Shown here piece by piece: positions 22,001-31,940 of a stretch of DNA of 64,000 nt. Origin of the DNA: Fulvia fulva (Eukaryota > Ascomycota > Dothideomycetes > Mycosphaerellales > Mycosphaerellaceae); the NCBI RefSeq assembly GCF_020509005.1, contig NC_063022.1:310001-374000 (forward strand), written 5' to 3'. The position numbers and the translations under genes were made by a program. Under the pieces are notes generated by a model that was not told the DNA's origin, did no database searches, and saw nothing but the letters and a program-made list of their open reading frames with translations. Numbering within the stretch: position 1 is the first letter of the stretch; every line of letters starts with the position of its first letter.

Positions 22001-22853
22001 CTTCTGCTCGGTCGAGTCCGAAGGCGAGGAGGTTATTCCAGTCACCCTGCACGGTCAGCCGCCATTCGAGCTCGAAGTTGAGATCAAGCATCACGGCTCG
22101 ATCAAGCCAGAGCTGGTCCACTACAACAATATCCCAAGCACTACACACGACATCCGCATTCCACACTCTCGCCTACATCTCGGCAAGTCTGCCGTGTCAT
22201 TACGTCGTGTAAGCGATGCTCGCGGCTGCGCAAGAACGCTCGACAGTACCACACCACGCGTCCAGATCTCGGTCCATGATGCGCCCACCATCACACCGCT
22301 CGAGATCCAAACAGACTACTGCGTGGGCGATCGCATCAATTTCGGCCTCTCCGGCGTAGCACCTTTCCAAGTCTTCTACACTTTCGAAGGCCAACAACGT
22401 AAAGCTTCCGTCGCCTCTGGCAACACCTTCCGCCGCCTCGCCGAGAAGCCCGGAACTTTCGCCATCACAGGTCTCCAAGACTCCGCTTCCTCTTGCCGCG
22501 CCAACCCAAACCTCACAAAACACATCCACGGCATGCCCTCCGTCCGGGTCTCCAACGGCCGCGACAGCTACGTCGACATCCACGAAGGCGGCGAGGCAGA
22601 GATTCTGTTCGAATTCGGTGGCGTGCCGCCTTTTGAGTTCACATATATCAGAAGTTCAAACACCGAGAAGGCGGCGAAGAAGAAGGGCACGATTCTTGAT
22701 ATGAGGAGTGAGATTAGTGATGAGAGGAGTATGAGGATCTTCGCGAGTGAGGAGGGGACGTATGAGGTTGTGGCGATTAAGGATGCGTTTTGTGCGTATT
22801 CGAAGCCGGGTATCAAGGTGGAGAGTGATAAGAGGAAGAGGTTGCAGTATTGA
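19029..22853 (+). CDS. POM152: Nuclear pore membrane glycoprotein POM152
   Basis: An intronless 1,274-residue frame from the ATG at 19029 (MSTPQTPRMRG). POM152 is a transmembrane nucleoporin that forms the luminal ring of the nuclear pore complex. The N-terminal 90 residues are Pro/Arg-rich and face the pore. Three hydrophobic segments follow between about residues 90 and 190 (VAIWVGLWTWRICDL, WVAMDGIFLFGLP, TMTLLFLAHAFADGMLMF). The remainder is luminal and consists of Ig-like repeats, visible by the recurring Gly-x-Pro-Pro-Phe type motif (GTPPFAVQM, GDAPFKLEYE, GEAPWTVKF, GAPPFEAAY, GQPPFELEV, GVAPFQVFY, GVPPFEFTY), each preceded by a Cys-containing strand. Length and order match fungal POM152. 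An upstream extension to 18882 is open but lacks a reason to be translated. Confidence 0.93.
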   Translation: MSTPQTPRMRGAGAYPETPLTTRRAQRPAQYAPSSPGMQRAPLPSIPTLKSQQPTTSPPGEPLIPEHIIDPPSQRLYAVAIWVGLWTWRICDLMALQESEEQSLWLFMKWVAMDGIFLFGLPSMRIPWLEWSPATMTLLFLAHAFADGMLMFRIPIPLGAGLAVLWRGVWGAYETAVNEHNVNPNTIMFNESLILGRQVIHILPEGSAVLNPQREAFCIDASRTGVKLPITINATSPIGIDILRVDLETQANETLHISKSQIKTLHKEASRLLSYSDNPNEPKTLYYTVKKPGLYVLAKVLDQSNLEVSRKKLAHTVVVPCPKAEIVATTKDKCKGETANVALQAIGTPPMRIRYRKYVNKNHQDITSENIQPDDFFSPLSKQDQNSLVVPNRVETEWARTRSVSVPISESLATSGTWSYTIEEIVDGFGNKVSYSGRDKDEHSRHAPKSSNNRQIFNVHERPNVVFNGCSPQRPLKVAQGQYASLPLVYGSTGKNEIANATYHLEYRFTPEESLAAGGDLSAVQEIKTFKPHASGQKPLVQLPGLYTLTGVASEHCSGDVREPASCLLENPPRPSLTLTSEPIHDKCAGSSIGLRADLDLAGTPPFAVQMKMTRNDERQHTFWTERVNGLRGQLQLTPPQAGNYKYQILSVSDAVYKEQSVNVEALEQAIKPSASAAFVRDEKQTLCMDERASWDVALVGDAPFKLEYELVHNGKRDKKVMDGLTEPIVEIKTDPLHDGGDYTLALVSITDNVGCKEFLRAEAKVAVRHQKPKVAFGQIEARRTVDSLEGKQIALPLRLTGEAPWTVKFLDHNGSLQAMRASYPNDRLAVDQAGIYELMEVSDNFCPGVVDSEAKQFQVAWIARPELRLAPDGCVVRKGNTCIKSDVCEGDDDAVEVLFKGAPPFEAAYVQHVKPEKGAVTPKNKNLRAALNVASLRMDTQQAGTYDYKFATLKDSNYDPSAKHFSPLTIQQKVHSRPSAAFTTPGKTYSFCSVESEGEEVIPVTLHGQPPFELEVEIKHHGSIKPELVHYNNIPSTTHDIRIPHSRLHLGKSAVSLRRVSDARGCARTLDSTTPRVQISVHDAPTITPLEIQTDYCVGDRINFGLSGVAPFQVFYTFEGQQRKASVASGNTFRRLAEKPGTFAITGLQDSASSCRANPNLTKHIHGMPSVRVSNGRDSYVDIHEGGEAEILFEFGGVPPFEFTYIRSSNTEKAAKKKGTILDMRSEISDERSMRIFASEEGTYEVVAIKDAFCAYSKPGIKVESDKRKRLQY

Positions 22854-23718
22854 GTGGGATGTATGAGGAAATGGGTGTTTATGGCGTGGCGTTATGGCGC
22901 TTTGGTGCTGAAGGACCAGTGATTCGTGACGGAGGATCGTGAAAGCATGTAAGATGTGGCATAGTGATTGCTTATCAAGACATTCCAGCCCTGGTCGCAT
23001 CGCGACGGTCACGTACTCATGTTGAAGTGGCAACAAGAGCGACGTGAGAAGGCACACGTGATAGTCTGCCGGACGGACGTCGATTGTCGCCAGTACCCCT
23101 TTCTACGCTTCTTACACTTCCGGAGTCCCATCACAATAGCTGTTACACAACAAGGGTCTAATATCGGCTAGGAACTCCGACTGCATTAAGGTTACGCTCG
23201 TCTCGAGATAGCTTGACAGCCAAGAAGAGGCCGCATGAATGACTGTGCGTGGCGCATATGGACTTGCATGCAACCGCGCTTCTGGATACATTGTTCAAAT
23301 CCTCCACAACACTGTCCGAGCCATGTCACAATCTACTGGAGGGCCAAAATACAAAAGTCGAAGTCTTGATCTTGGCTAAGGGCACGGAATGAGGCATGTT
23401 CCTTCTGAACAGTGTGAAAGTGCCAAACCCCGAGGCATTTTCCCGAAGCTCAGCTGAAGTGACAACTGCAGGCCGTGAACGCCACGAACGCAAGCTCTGG
23501 TCGCCTCAGCCCCAGATACAGGCCGGCCACGGCATGGCAGGTATTCTGATTTTCAGCGCCACGAGGCTATGCTGTGCTGTTGCATATTGTCGCGCTGTTC
23601 GCTGCGCGAGTAACATGCCGTAAGTGCTCCATACTGAAACATTGGTCCTCTCTTTCTGTAGGATATGAACGCCGACATCCTTGCTCCTTGAGTATGATTC
23701 AGCTTCCGTGTTGACGAC
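22854..23718. other. 865-bp intergenic stretch, nothing recognised
   Basis: This is the 3' flank of POM152 and the upstream region of the broken STAND-type gene. Open frames are short and featureless. Confidence 0.45.
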
Positions 23719-25730
23719 ATGCATGAACCTATTGCAATTGCTGCTGGGACGGTTGGCATCCTCAGTGCAGTGATCTCGATCACCGAAGAATTTATGAGGC
23801 TTCATACGCGATCTGCGCAGTGCTCCCGAACATGTCAGACAAACAGGCGCTAGCCTCGAGAGTTCACATGCTATCCTCATGCCTTTGGCCCAGATGCTGT
23901 TGTGATCCGATCTTGAAGATGCACACGACTTGGCGAGACCCATCGATCAGTTACAAGACGCTTGCAGGAAGCTGAAATATGGCATGCGAATGTATCCCTC
24001 CAGACCGGGGCGCGCATCATCGCTCACGTTCAGAGAGAGGTTCCATTGGTGGTGGTACAGAAAAGACATCCGGCAATTGCAGGAACAGATCGAGAGAGCA
24101 CAAGGCAGCAAAACACTATCTCTGTCAAACCGCATCTTTCAGGCTATCGGAGAGAATGCCGAACATCAAGCAGAGATGCGACAAGAGAGTGCAGGAACAC
24201 AGGCCGAGATACGGAACTTGATGCATGAATTCTTGGACCTTGCGAAGAGACAACGAGCGCACGGATCCTCTGTCCGTAGTGACGATGGGCGCACTTTGAT
24301 AGAGGTCTCTAGTAGGCTGCAATCCAAGATCGACAAATGGCGGGAGAGCGTTGTGCCGCCCTCCACGAAGTACGACGATACACGATCCAATGTCTCTGGG
24401 CTCGACTCGCTTCGGTCCAGCGTCATGTTGTCTTCGGCGCCGAGCTACATGGGCATCGATAGCTTCATGGTACCAGAGTATCCTAGGTTGCCAGCGGACC
24501 CAACAAAAGATGAGACTAGAAGACCCGTGTTTGCCATGACGACTGCCCAACACAGGACACCTACGCATAGTCGATCGAGCCGCACCGTACCAGTGCAGCC
24601 AGCACGACATGATAACACGAGCGGACAAGACCATACTCCACTGTCAAGTGCCTCGACGCAGGTCAGGGCAGAACGAAATACAGACTTGGAGCGAGCCGCA
24701 GAAGATCGTGACAGTGGTTACCAAAGTGTATCCCGGCTTTTACAGACAAGACGACGTTCTGAAGCTCAGTCATCCATAGCAGAAGATCAAAAAATCGCCG
24801 GAAGATGTGAGGCCACCTCAACAGCACACCAGCAATCGCAATCCACGCAGCTTCGCTGACCGAAGTGCCCGCTCTCTGAGCACAACATCAGCTCTATCGA
24901 CCTCCGCCCCCTACGACCCCAACGCACGTCAACCGCGCTACCGCAATGTCCGAGACGACCAAGGCCGCGTGATCGCCGTCGACATAGCCACAGCCCCTTC
25001 TATCCACCAGGTCAAAAGCGCACCTCCAGATCTGCTTGAGGCGACGAGGCACATGGAAGGTGGTGCAGATAGGACCTCCATCAATGGGTTTCTTGCTTGC
25101 TTGGATAGTAATGTTGCACAGACTGTGGCGTTGAGCCGGAGTGCCGTGTCGTTGGGGCGAGATAGATCATCGTCCTCGCCTGAGTCACAAGCAGAGGCTT
25201 TGCGACCAGTACCTCCTCTGCCCGAGATGCGCAGCCTTGGTCGCTCGTCTCCGGCCGTCTACAGAGATCCTCGGGATGACATATCAGCCGCGGTGTCCAG
25301 GCCAGCTGAGCCACGACAAATCGACATATCAGAGCCATTCGATCGACATCGTCGTACCGATACGGCACAGCTCACCAAGCGCTCCAGACCTCGACCCGAC
25401 GAAGTCGATGCAACATCCATAAGCCCCAACAGACTCATTAGGCCAGCACCTCTCGCAGAGCTGCCCGTCAATCTACCATCAAGCGCAACACGCACGCATA
25501 GTCCTTCTAAGCGTGAGACCGAGAGAGATAAAAGCCGTCGCGTGGCTCGACATGCTCGAGAGCGAGAACGACATCAAGGATTTCGAGACGAGAATTTGGA
25601 ATGTTCTGGTGGACCGTCGCCGGTGCCTTTGAGGACGTTCAGAGATGCGGTGGGCTCGTCTACGGCGAATGCTCTCATGGCTTCTACGGATGTTGTGACT
25701 GGGTGTGGGGCCTCGCGACGTCGGTTGTAG
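23719..25730 (+). pseudogene. Fungal STAND/NLR-type N-terminal-domain protein, three lesions
   Basis: The ATG at 23719 starts MHEPIAIAAGTVGILSAVIS, the usual opening of the fungal N-terminal domain of STAND proteins. The frame then has to shift by +1 near 23,795-23,805 to continue as RDLRSAPEHVRQTGASLES. A TGA stands at 23903-23905, and the same frame resumes with LARPIDQLQDACRKLKYGM and WWWYRKDIRQLQEQIERAQ, typical of the domain's second half. A further shift is needed at the A6 run 24789-24794, after which a Ser/Arg-rich disordered tail runs to 25730. No NACHT, NB-ARC or ankyrin part follows, so the ancestor was a stand-alone or already truncated member. Introns cannot explain the breaks, because usable GT-AG pairs are far too close. 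The A6 break alone could be a sequencing error. Confidence 0.65.
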
Positions 25731-26120
25731 AGATGGTCAGATTGTGATGATCGTGTACGATGGAAGGAAAAAGAGGATATGTGAGGTAATGAAGCAGAGT
25801 GGGGCGGGAACCCGTCGTTGGGCAATAAGGACCTTTCCTGCGTCGCTATTCCCTTGGGCTTTCTAGCGACTTAGCGATGGAAGCATGATATACGACCGAC
25901 GACGACACGATACCCAAATTGTGATTTTGACACACCTGTGCGGGCTGTTCTCACTTTTTGACAAATGAGGCTTACTGAGGTTTCAACAAGTCAGAGAACA
26001 TTAGGGTCGGTCTTTGCATTATTTCACGAACAGGAGACATTAGTATGTATCATCATCCATGTCTTTAGAGCAACACCATCCTCAAGCCCGCCACTTCTGG
26101 TGATCCGGAGCCCCTTGAAC
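25731..26120. other. Intergenic stretch between convergent loci
   Basis: This holds the 3' flanks of the broken STAND-type gene and of the three-exon secreted protein. Nothing else is recognised. Confidence 0.4.
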
Positions 26121-27783
26121 TTAGCTCGGCGGTGCTCCTTTCCCTCCGTTGCCACCTCCACCCTTCTTCTGCTCAGGCGAGTCCTCGGTGGGCTTCTTGT
26201 TGCGTGCGTGACTGGGCGGAGCCGGGTGCTCACCACCATGCTTCCCCTTCTGCTCGGGCGTCTTCTCTGCATCTCTGCACGATTCGCAGGCGGGATTCTT
26301 ATCGCCGGGGATGCCCTTGGCGCTGTCCTCCTTGGGAACGGCACCGGCGCCGGATTTTGGCTTGGCGCCAGTTTCTGGTGAGGTGGCGGTTGGGCCTGTA
26401 GAGATTGGGAGTCAATAGGGGTTCAAAGAGAAGACAACCAAGCTGTGGATTGTGACGAAGGGGACAATGTCTCTCTCTTTCTGTCTTCAAGAAGCCTTGT
26501 AGGGCTCTGCTACATGTTGGATGGCTGGTAGTGTGCGGCAACTGGGGTATCACGAGACATCGCTAGCTCAGGTATCAATGCATGTGCTCGCTAAGATTAC
26601 CGACCTTGGCCCTGGCCCTTTGGTGGCGTCTGACCTCTTGTGGCTCCTGGCATGCCTGGCATTTGTACAGCACCGCTCATGCCACCTATTGTCGGGATCT
26701 GGAGCTTTCCCTCCGCGACTTGCTTCGCGAGATCTGCAAAGATCTTCGCAGCTCCAGGTCCGGCGCCGACGTGGTCATCTGGCTGTAGGTCCGGCCCGCA
26801 AGTAAAAGTCGTGCCCTCGCCCTCCTTGAAAAGGTCCGCATCGTCGAAGTAGTCCACCGAGTAGTCGATGTCGATGCACTTGCCGCCACCAGTGGGGCCG
26901 ACGTGAGCACAGTGAATGTCTGGACGGACCATGGTCAAGATGACGTGAATAGTGCGGCAGGCGAGGTTGTCACCCCAAGCCTCGTCGAAGTTACCGAAAG
27001 GCTTAGCTCCAAGCTGCTTCGTGCAGTCTTGTTCATCTTTGAACTGTAGGTCCTTGCCCTGGCAGCGCTGCTGAATGACTGGGCAGAGACCTCCAGCAAC
27101 GGCATCCTGGACTTGCTTGTTGGTGTAGTCGATACCGCTGCTGGCTTTTGTCCAGGCTTGGAGGTTGGGGATCCAGGATTGATATTTGTCGACTTCGCCC
27201 TTGTCGTTGAAGTGCCAGAAGGAGACTTGTGAGAGGGTGGTGGTTGGCAAGCTTTCGTTGAGGTTGCCGAGCATGTCGACCGTGCCGGTACGGAAGTAGA
27301 CTAGGGAGGAGGCGACGCTGGGGCATGATGAGACGAAGTTGACGACTTGGGCATCGTAGAAGGCGGTGCCGGCTGGGTTGGTGAAGGGTGTTGGGGCGAG
27401 GGCGAAGAAGTATCTACAATGTTACATCAGTATAGTGTCGTTTCCTTAGTTCGTTAGGGCGAGACTCACTCGATCGAATCTTCGAAGTTGTCGAATTCTC
27501 CGACAGGGCTGACACGCCCTATAGCATCAGGCGCAAAGAGGCCAGGAGGAACGGCCTTGCCTCCGCCCAAGATGATTGGGACTTGGTTGGGGTAGACTGT
27601 CAAATCGTAGATATCTCTGACTGTCTTCAAATTCCTCAGATACCAATCCGGCTGGTTGTCCTTCGTAACAGCACACTGGTCATCATGCCTCGCAAAGAGT
27701 GCATTGGTATCCTGCACACCCAGCACTCCCGCAGAGGCGAGGGAGACCGAGGAGAGATAAAGCAGGGAGCGAAGAAGAGACAT
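26121..27783 (-). CDS. Secreted protein of unknown function, three exons
   Basis: Exons are 27783-27470, 27413-26605 and 26395-26121. Intron 1 (56 nt, GTGAGT donor, GTAG acceptor) is strong. Intron 2 (209 nt, CTACAG acceptor) has a weaker GTCGGT donor, but the exon lengths sum to 466 full codons and the third exon is clearly coding. The 465-residue product has a signal peptide (MSLLRSLLYLSSVSLASAG), then a domain with FFALAPTPFTNPAGTAFYDAQ, a Cys-rich patch (GGLCPVIQQRCQGKD) and a striking NLACRTIHVIL followed by HCAHVGPTGGGKC, a Cys/His arrangement that could bind metal or haem. The tail is low-complexity, with Gly/Pro/Lys and a CESC pair. I recall similar secreted fungal proteins with the CR-x-x-H and HC-x-H-x-G-x-x-GGGKC pattern, but no proven function. 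Skipping intron 2 would end the protein at GQGQGR. Confidence 0.75.
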
Positions 27784-30378
27784 GTCGACGCTTGAAGAGC
27801 AAGAGGATGAGCACGATTGAGCAAGAATACCAGGACCGAGGAGTTACTACCTTATATTGGTGATTGGACTGCTTGGGTTATAGCCTTGCAGGAAATGGGG
27901 CGCAGAGCCTGGACCCCAACATCGTCTCACCTGTGACGTCGACCGGAATGAGGTTGTCATGTTCGCAGGCGGAAGCGGGTAGAAATTTCAAGTGTTGCCA
28001 CTGGCTGCTGGGAGGGCATCGTGGGTACCAAAATTAGCGATGTGGTCACGTATAATTATGCTTGCTTGGGAGCGGCTTTCGCGGAGTCGTGCTGGGTTGC
28101 TGAGGTCCAACCATCTGCAATACTGATAGGTCGCAGGTGGTGGACCGTGGCTGGCAGTTGCGGTAGCGCATTGTTGTGTGGGTTTCGTGTCAACCGGGAC
28201 GCCGCTCCCGAATGGTTGATAGAGGCTTCGACAGTTTCGCAGCTGTACGAGTGTACTGTGTCGATGTGAACAGCACGTCCAAGCCTCCAAGGTCTTACCT
28301 GCAAAGTAGTCATAGAGTTAGAGTTCAAGTGGCTTAGTGTTCCCGCCAGAGATCCATGTCGGACCTGCAGGGGTCCACCATGCCGGCAACGAGAGTCATG
28401 GACGACAAAACCTTTGACTGCCAAGTATGATGCAGGAAGTGTTGCAGCATATTATTGTTACTGAAATGCCGAAACAAATGCAATATCTTTGCTCCGTTGA
28501 CTTTGCAGCTCTGATAAGGCTGTCAGAAATACTGTAGGAAGACTGTAAGGACGATGTCTCGCAGCCTAATGGAATGCCGGAGCTAGGACCCCAGATTGAC
28601 ACCTTGCCGCGGAGCGCCTGGAACTTGCGTGGCCCATGCTCCGGAAGCGCGTGGTCAAAGGGCGGCCGCGGTAAACAACGATGACGATTCAGTTACAGTC
28701 GTAAACGCGTGGTGTGGTCCTGGACTGCCCAATGAATGTAAGATGTTATGCCCAGTGAGGACTTACGACTTGATCCTGCGAGGCTGATGGCTTTGCCAGC
28801 AGTGATGGGAATTCGTGAAAGGCGTCCACATTGAGGAGCCCGTCCTCGTCGTCAGACTTACACCGGCTTCCCTCGATCGTAGGACAAACAGGGCTCGGAA
28901 GTTCGATGCGCCAGGTTCTTCTCGGGGTCAACAGGCTATCCTTCGATACATTTTAGTTCTGAACAGGCTGAACTATTAGTCACACTTATTGCTTACTTCG
29001 TCTCGGGCAGGACCGACACCTTCACTTGTCCGTTGCAACGACAACGACGCTCTGGAAAGCTCTAAAGTCGCAAACCTCCGTTACGCTAACTGCGAAGAGC
29101 CTCGATCTCTGGGCCCCTCACAGCTTTGAGTGTCCTATGAGCAAGGAATCAGGCGGTGTATCATCGTGGTGAGCTGCCACAGTGCCGGGCCGTCGCGGCT
29201 CATAGCCTTTCGCGGGAATTCTCTTGCCAGCGACGGCTGCACAAGACCATGACCTGCAGCTTGTCGATGCTTCCAGAATATGATGATTCCGCTTTGGCTG
29301 ACGCTTCCGGCGGCATCAGCACCAGACTTGTCGAACAGACCGGACCATGAAGTGTTCTTGCTGTGTGTCCGAGTCGTGTCGGTCGACGGTACCTCTCTTT
29401 GGTCATGGTGGCCAGGCGTAGCCACTGATGAAGGCTTTCGGATAGCGAACTTTGGTTTGCATTCTCCATCCTGGCACTGGTGTTGATGGGACACAGTATT
29501 GAGACAGTACAAGGGTGCTGGTGGAGTGATCTTCTGCGCTTTGGACCATATCCATCGTTGCACACAGATGGGACAGAGGCCATTAACGACGTTCGGATTC
29601 CCGTCCACCGCTCGGAACTTGTCGGGTTCTTCGAATCCATCGTTCTCTTCGTCTTCTTCGAATCCTTCCGTCATCCGCCATCTGTCCAGGATAAGCATCA
29701 GAGCCGTTCGTCTTCAGTCCTCCGTATTCATCGCAGAACTGGACGTGGCTCAGCTTAGAATGCGCAAAGTTTATGAAGGCTGGGTCGGCAAAATGGCGAC
29801 AGCGTGAGTAGCGATAACGCTGAAGCTGAGTCATTGTCGATGTCGGATCACTTTGCTGAGGCTAATTTAGTCTCTGGTGGTCAGTGGAGAAGGTTGCAGC
29901 ATGGAGCCACGTTTGAGGCTCGTGGTGCGAACTGAAGCCATCCCAAGAAGATTGCTCGTGAAGAACGTAGAGTCTGCCATGACTCCACCATGAATGTCCG
30001 AGGCTGGTGTACTGGACAGCATGAACACAAGTTGGAAGCTCAAGATATAAATGCGTAGCCCAACCCCTGCTCAACGAGAGGCAGTATGAGCACTTTTCCG
30101 ACGGCTCTGCGGCTCATCTTCGGCGTCTCAAATGTCAACACCCATCACTGCGCATGCGTGGTCACCTCGTTCCGTTCTCCATATCAATTGGGGTTACCCT
30201 CTGTAATGTCGTAGTGGTCGTTGTTGGAGTATTTTCAAGGCAGCAATGGACAGCATCAGGCAGACGAATTCCAGGACTGTGCCACAACTTCGTGCACGCA
30301 ACAAAACTCGTTACATTGCCTGCATGCAAAGCAAATATCGTAACTCTTCGCAAGAAGACACCTGAGAGCATTAGCGGA
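27784..30378. other. 2.6-kb stretch without a gene I can support
   Basis: On the minus strand, 29,834-29,135 contains two overlapping open frames, one with NGLCPICVQRW. They might be exons of a small gene, but I find no convincing intron or start. The remainder shows only short, featureless frames. No RIP decay is visible here. Confidence 0.35.
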
Positions 30379-31084
30379 ATGTTCTCATACTTCCTGAAGT
30401 ACATTTCGTCCCTCTGGACACCGCCCGTACTACCGCGCATTCTGGTCAAAGTCAAACCAAGCACGGACGAGCTGTCATTATCAAGCAACGAGCCCTTCAC
30501 GACAACGCTTCACGCTGTGGTCGATGGCGACACTCCGCTCACAATCGCGTATCACGATACTGTCCTTCATCCTCGTGGCGGAGCGATTGGGAGTGCTCTA
30601 GATAGCGAAGGCTTGACATTCGAGTGCACGAGGACCGGCCAGCTTGCCCAGCGACCGACACTCAACATCTGTGACTTCAGTAACGCCGCCATGCGTAGCA
30701 GCAACGACGTTAATTGAGATCCCAGCACACAGACCGGACGAGACTGCTTATTCGATCACTCATAATCTCTCCGCGCAAAAGTTTTGGCTCAAAGCTGGTG
30801 GTCGCATGTCGGATGCTGCCCTCGAGATCTTCGACGTGGACCCGGATGACCCCAGTCCACAGCCTCAGGACATGTTGTTCAGACCGCACCTAGATGACTT
30901 CGAAGTTGGCCGCACCTATGAGATCGGCCTGGGTATCGAGATGAAACGAGTCTGGTGGTGGCGTCGTGGCAGGAACAGCGTTGTCTTTGCGAATGGTCCA
31001 CATATCATCGGCTCGATACCACGAGATGGACCCCCATTGGAGATGGAGCTGGTCAATACAGCTCGGTTTACTGTGGTGGAGTAA
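30379..31084 (+). pseudogene. Unknown-function gene interrupted by one frameshift
   Basis: The frame from the ATG at 30379 (MFSYFLKYISSLW) reads well as protein (PRILVKVKPSTDELSLSS, TTTLHAVVDGDTPLTIAYHD) until a TGA at 30715-30717. The adjacent +1 frame continues at once with coherent protein (LIEIPAHRPDETAYSITHNL, FRPHLDDFEVGRTYEIGLGI, VWWWRRGRNSVVFANG) to a TAA at 31084. A GT-AG pair of 19 nt near 30,683 would restore frame but is too short for a spliceosomal intron. So a single-base indel between about 30,670 and 30,715 is the best explanation, either a real mutation or a base-call error. The type of protein, small with beta-rich halves and a basic WWWRRG segment, is found among fungal hypothetical proteins. 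I do not know its function. Confidence 0.5.
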
Positions 31085-31940
31085 CTGTTGGCAGCATCTC
31101 TCGAAGTGCCCTCGTTTGTCCTGAGTGAAATCGCAGACTTCCTTCGGTTTCCACTCTCCTTGACGGATTCCTGGGATGAAATGACAGGGCGGTCGTAGAC
31201 TGATGTATTTGTTTGAAGTTCGACAAGGCCCAGTCCAGGTGGAGCCGCGAAAGACGCGGTCGCGATTGCCGTAGTCTGTGCGAGCAATCCATCTTCCTTC
31301 CAACAAGTCGTCCTCATCATGGTAACCTCAAGACATATCATCCAAGACCAGCCCCATCACTGATGTCAGCCAGCCGAGCCTGCGTCGAGAAAGGTCAAGA
31401 GAATGCCAATGGTCAGGCAGGAGGTACCAAGTCCAGGCAGTGCTGGGCCAACGACTGGATATGCCCTTCGCCCGAATAGAAGGCGTTGATCGATCGCACT
31501 TTCACATGTCGGCTGGGCGCTGACTGCTCACCAGAAGATGAATTCAGGCAGCCTGATGATGTGTGCCTTTGGGGATTCATGTGATTAAAAAAGCATGGCC
31601 AGCGCCCGAGACCGAGAACGACACAGCAGAAACGTCGAAACAAAGCCAAGATCTGTGGAGCGTGACAAGGATGACGTCTGGGACAGCCGAGGCAAAGGAG
31701 GATCCCTTGTCTTCTGACTGGCTCAAACAGATATACCCTTCATCTCTTTACTTCTTTCGGCCTCAGAATGTTTGTGGGGTCTAGATCTTGGACCACACTC
31801 AAACCACATGCGCCATGACCTCTTGGAGTACATTGAACAGCAGCCGAAAGCATCAGGATACTGGCCTTGTATTTGGGAGCGCTCTGAGTGCACCTCTGTC
31901 GTCTCTGCATCGTTGACATTGATCGACAAGCATCTGCAAC
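31085..31940. other. Intergenic stretch upstream of the P450 gene
   Basis: This presumably holds the P450 promoter. Only short open frames are seen, with no other recognisable feature. Confidence 0.4.

Noticed and set aside
29135..29834. Possible minus-strand gene with NGLCPICVQRW
   Set aside because: Two overlapping frames but no credible intron joining them and no recognised domain; left in the gap note only.
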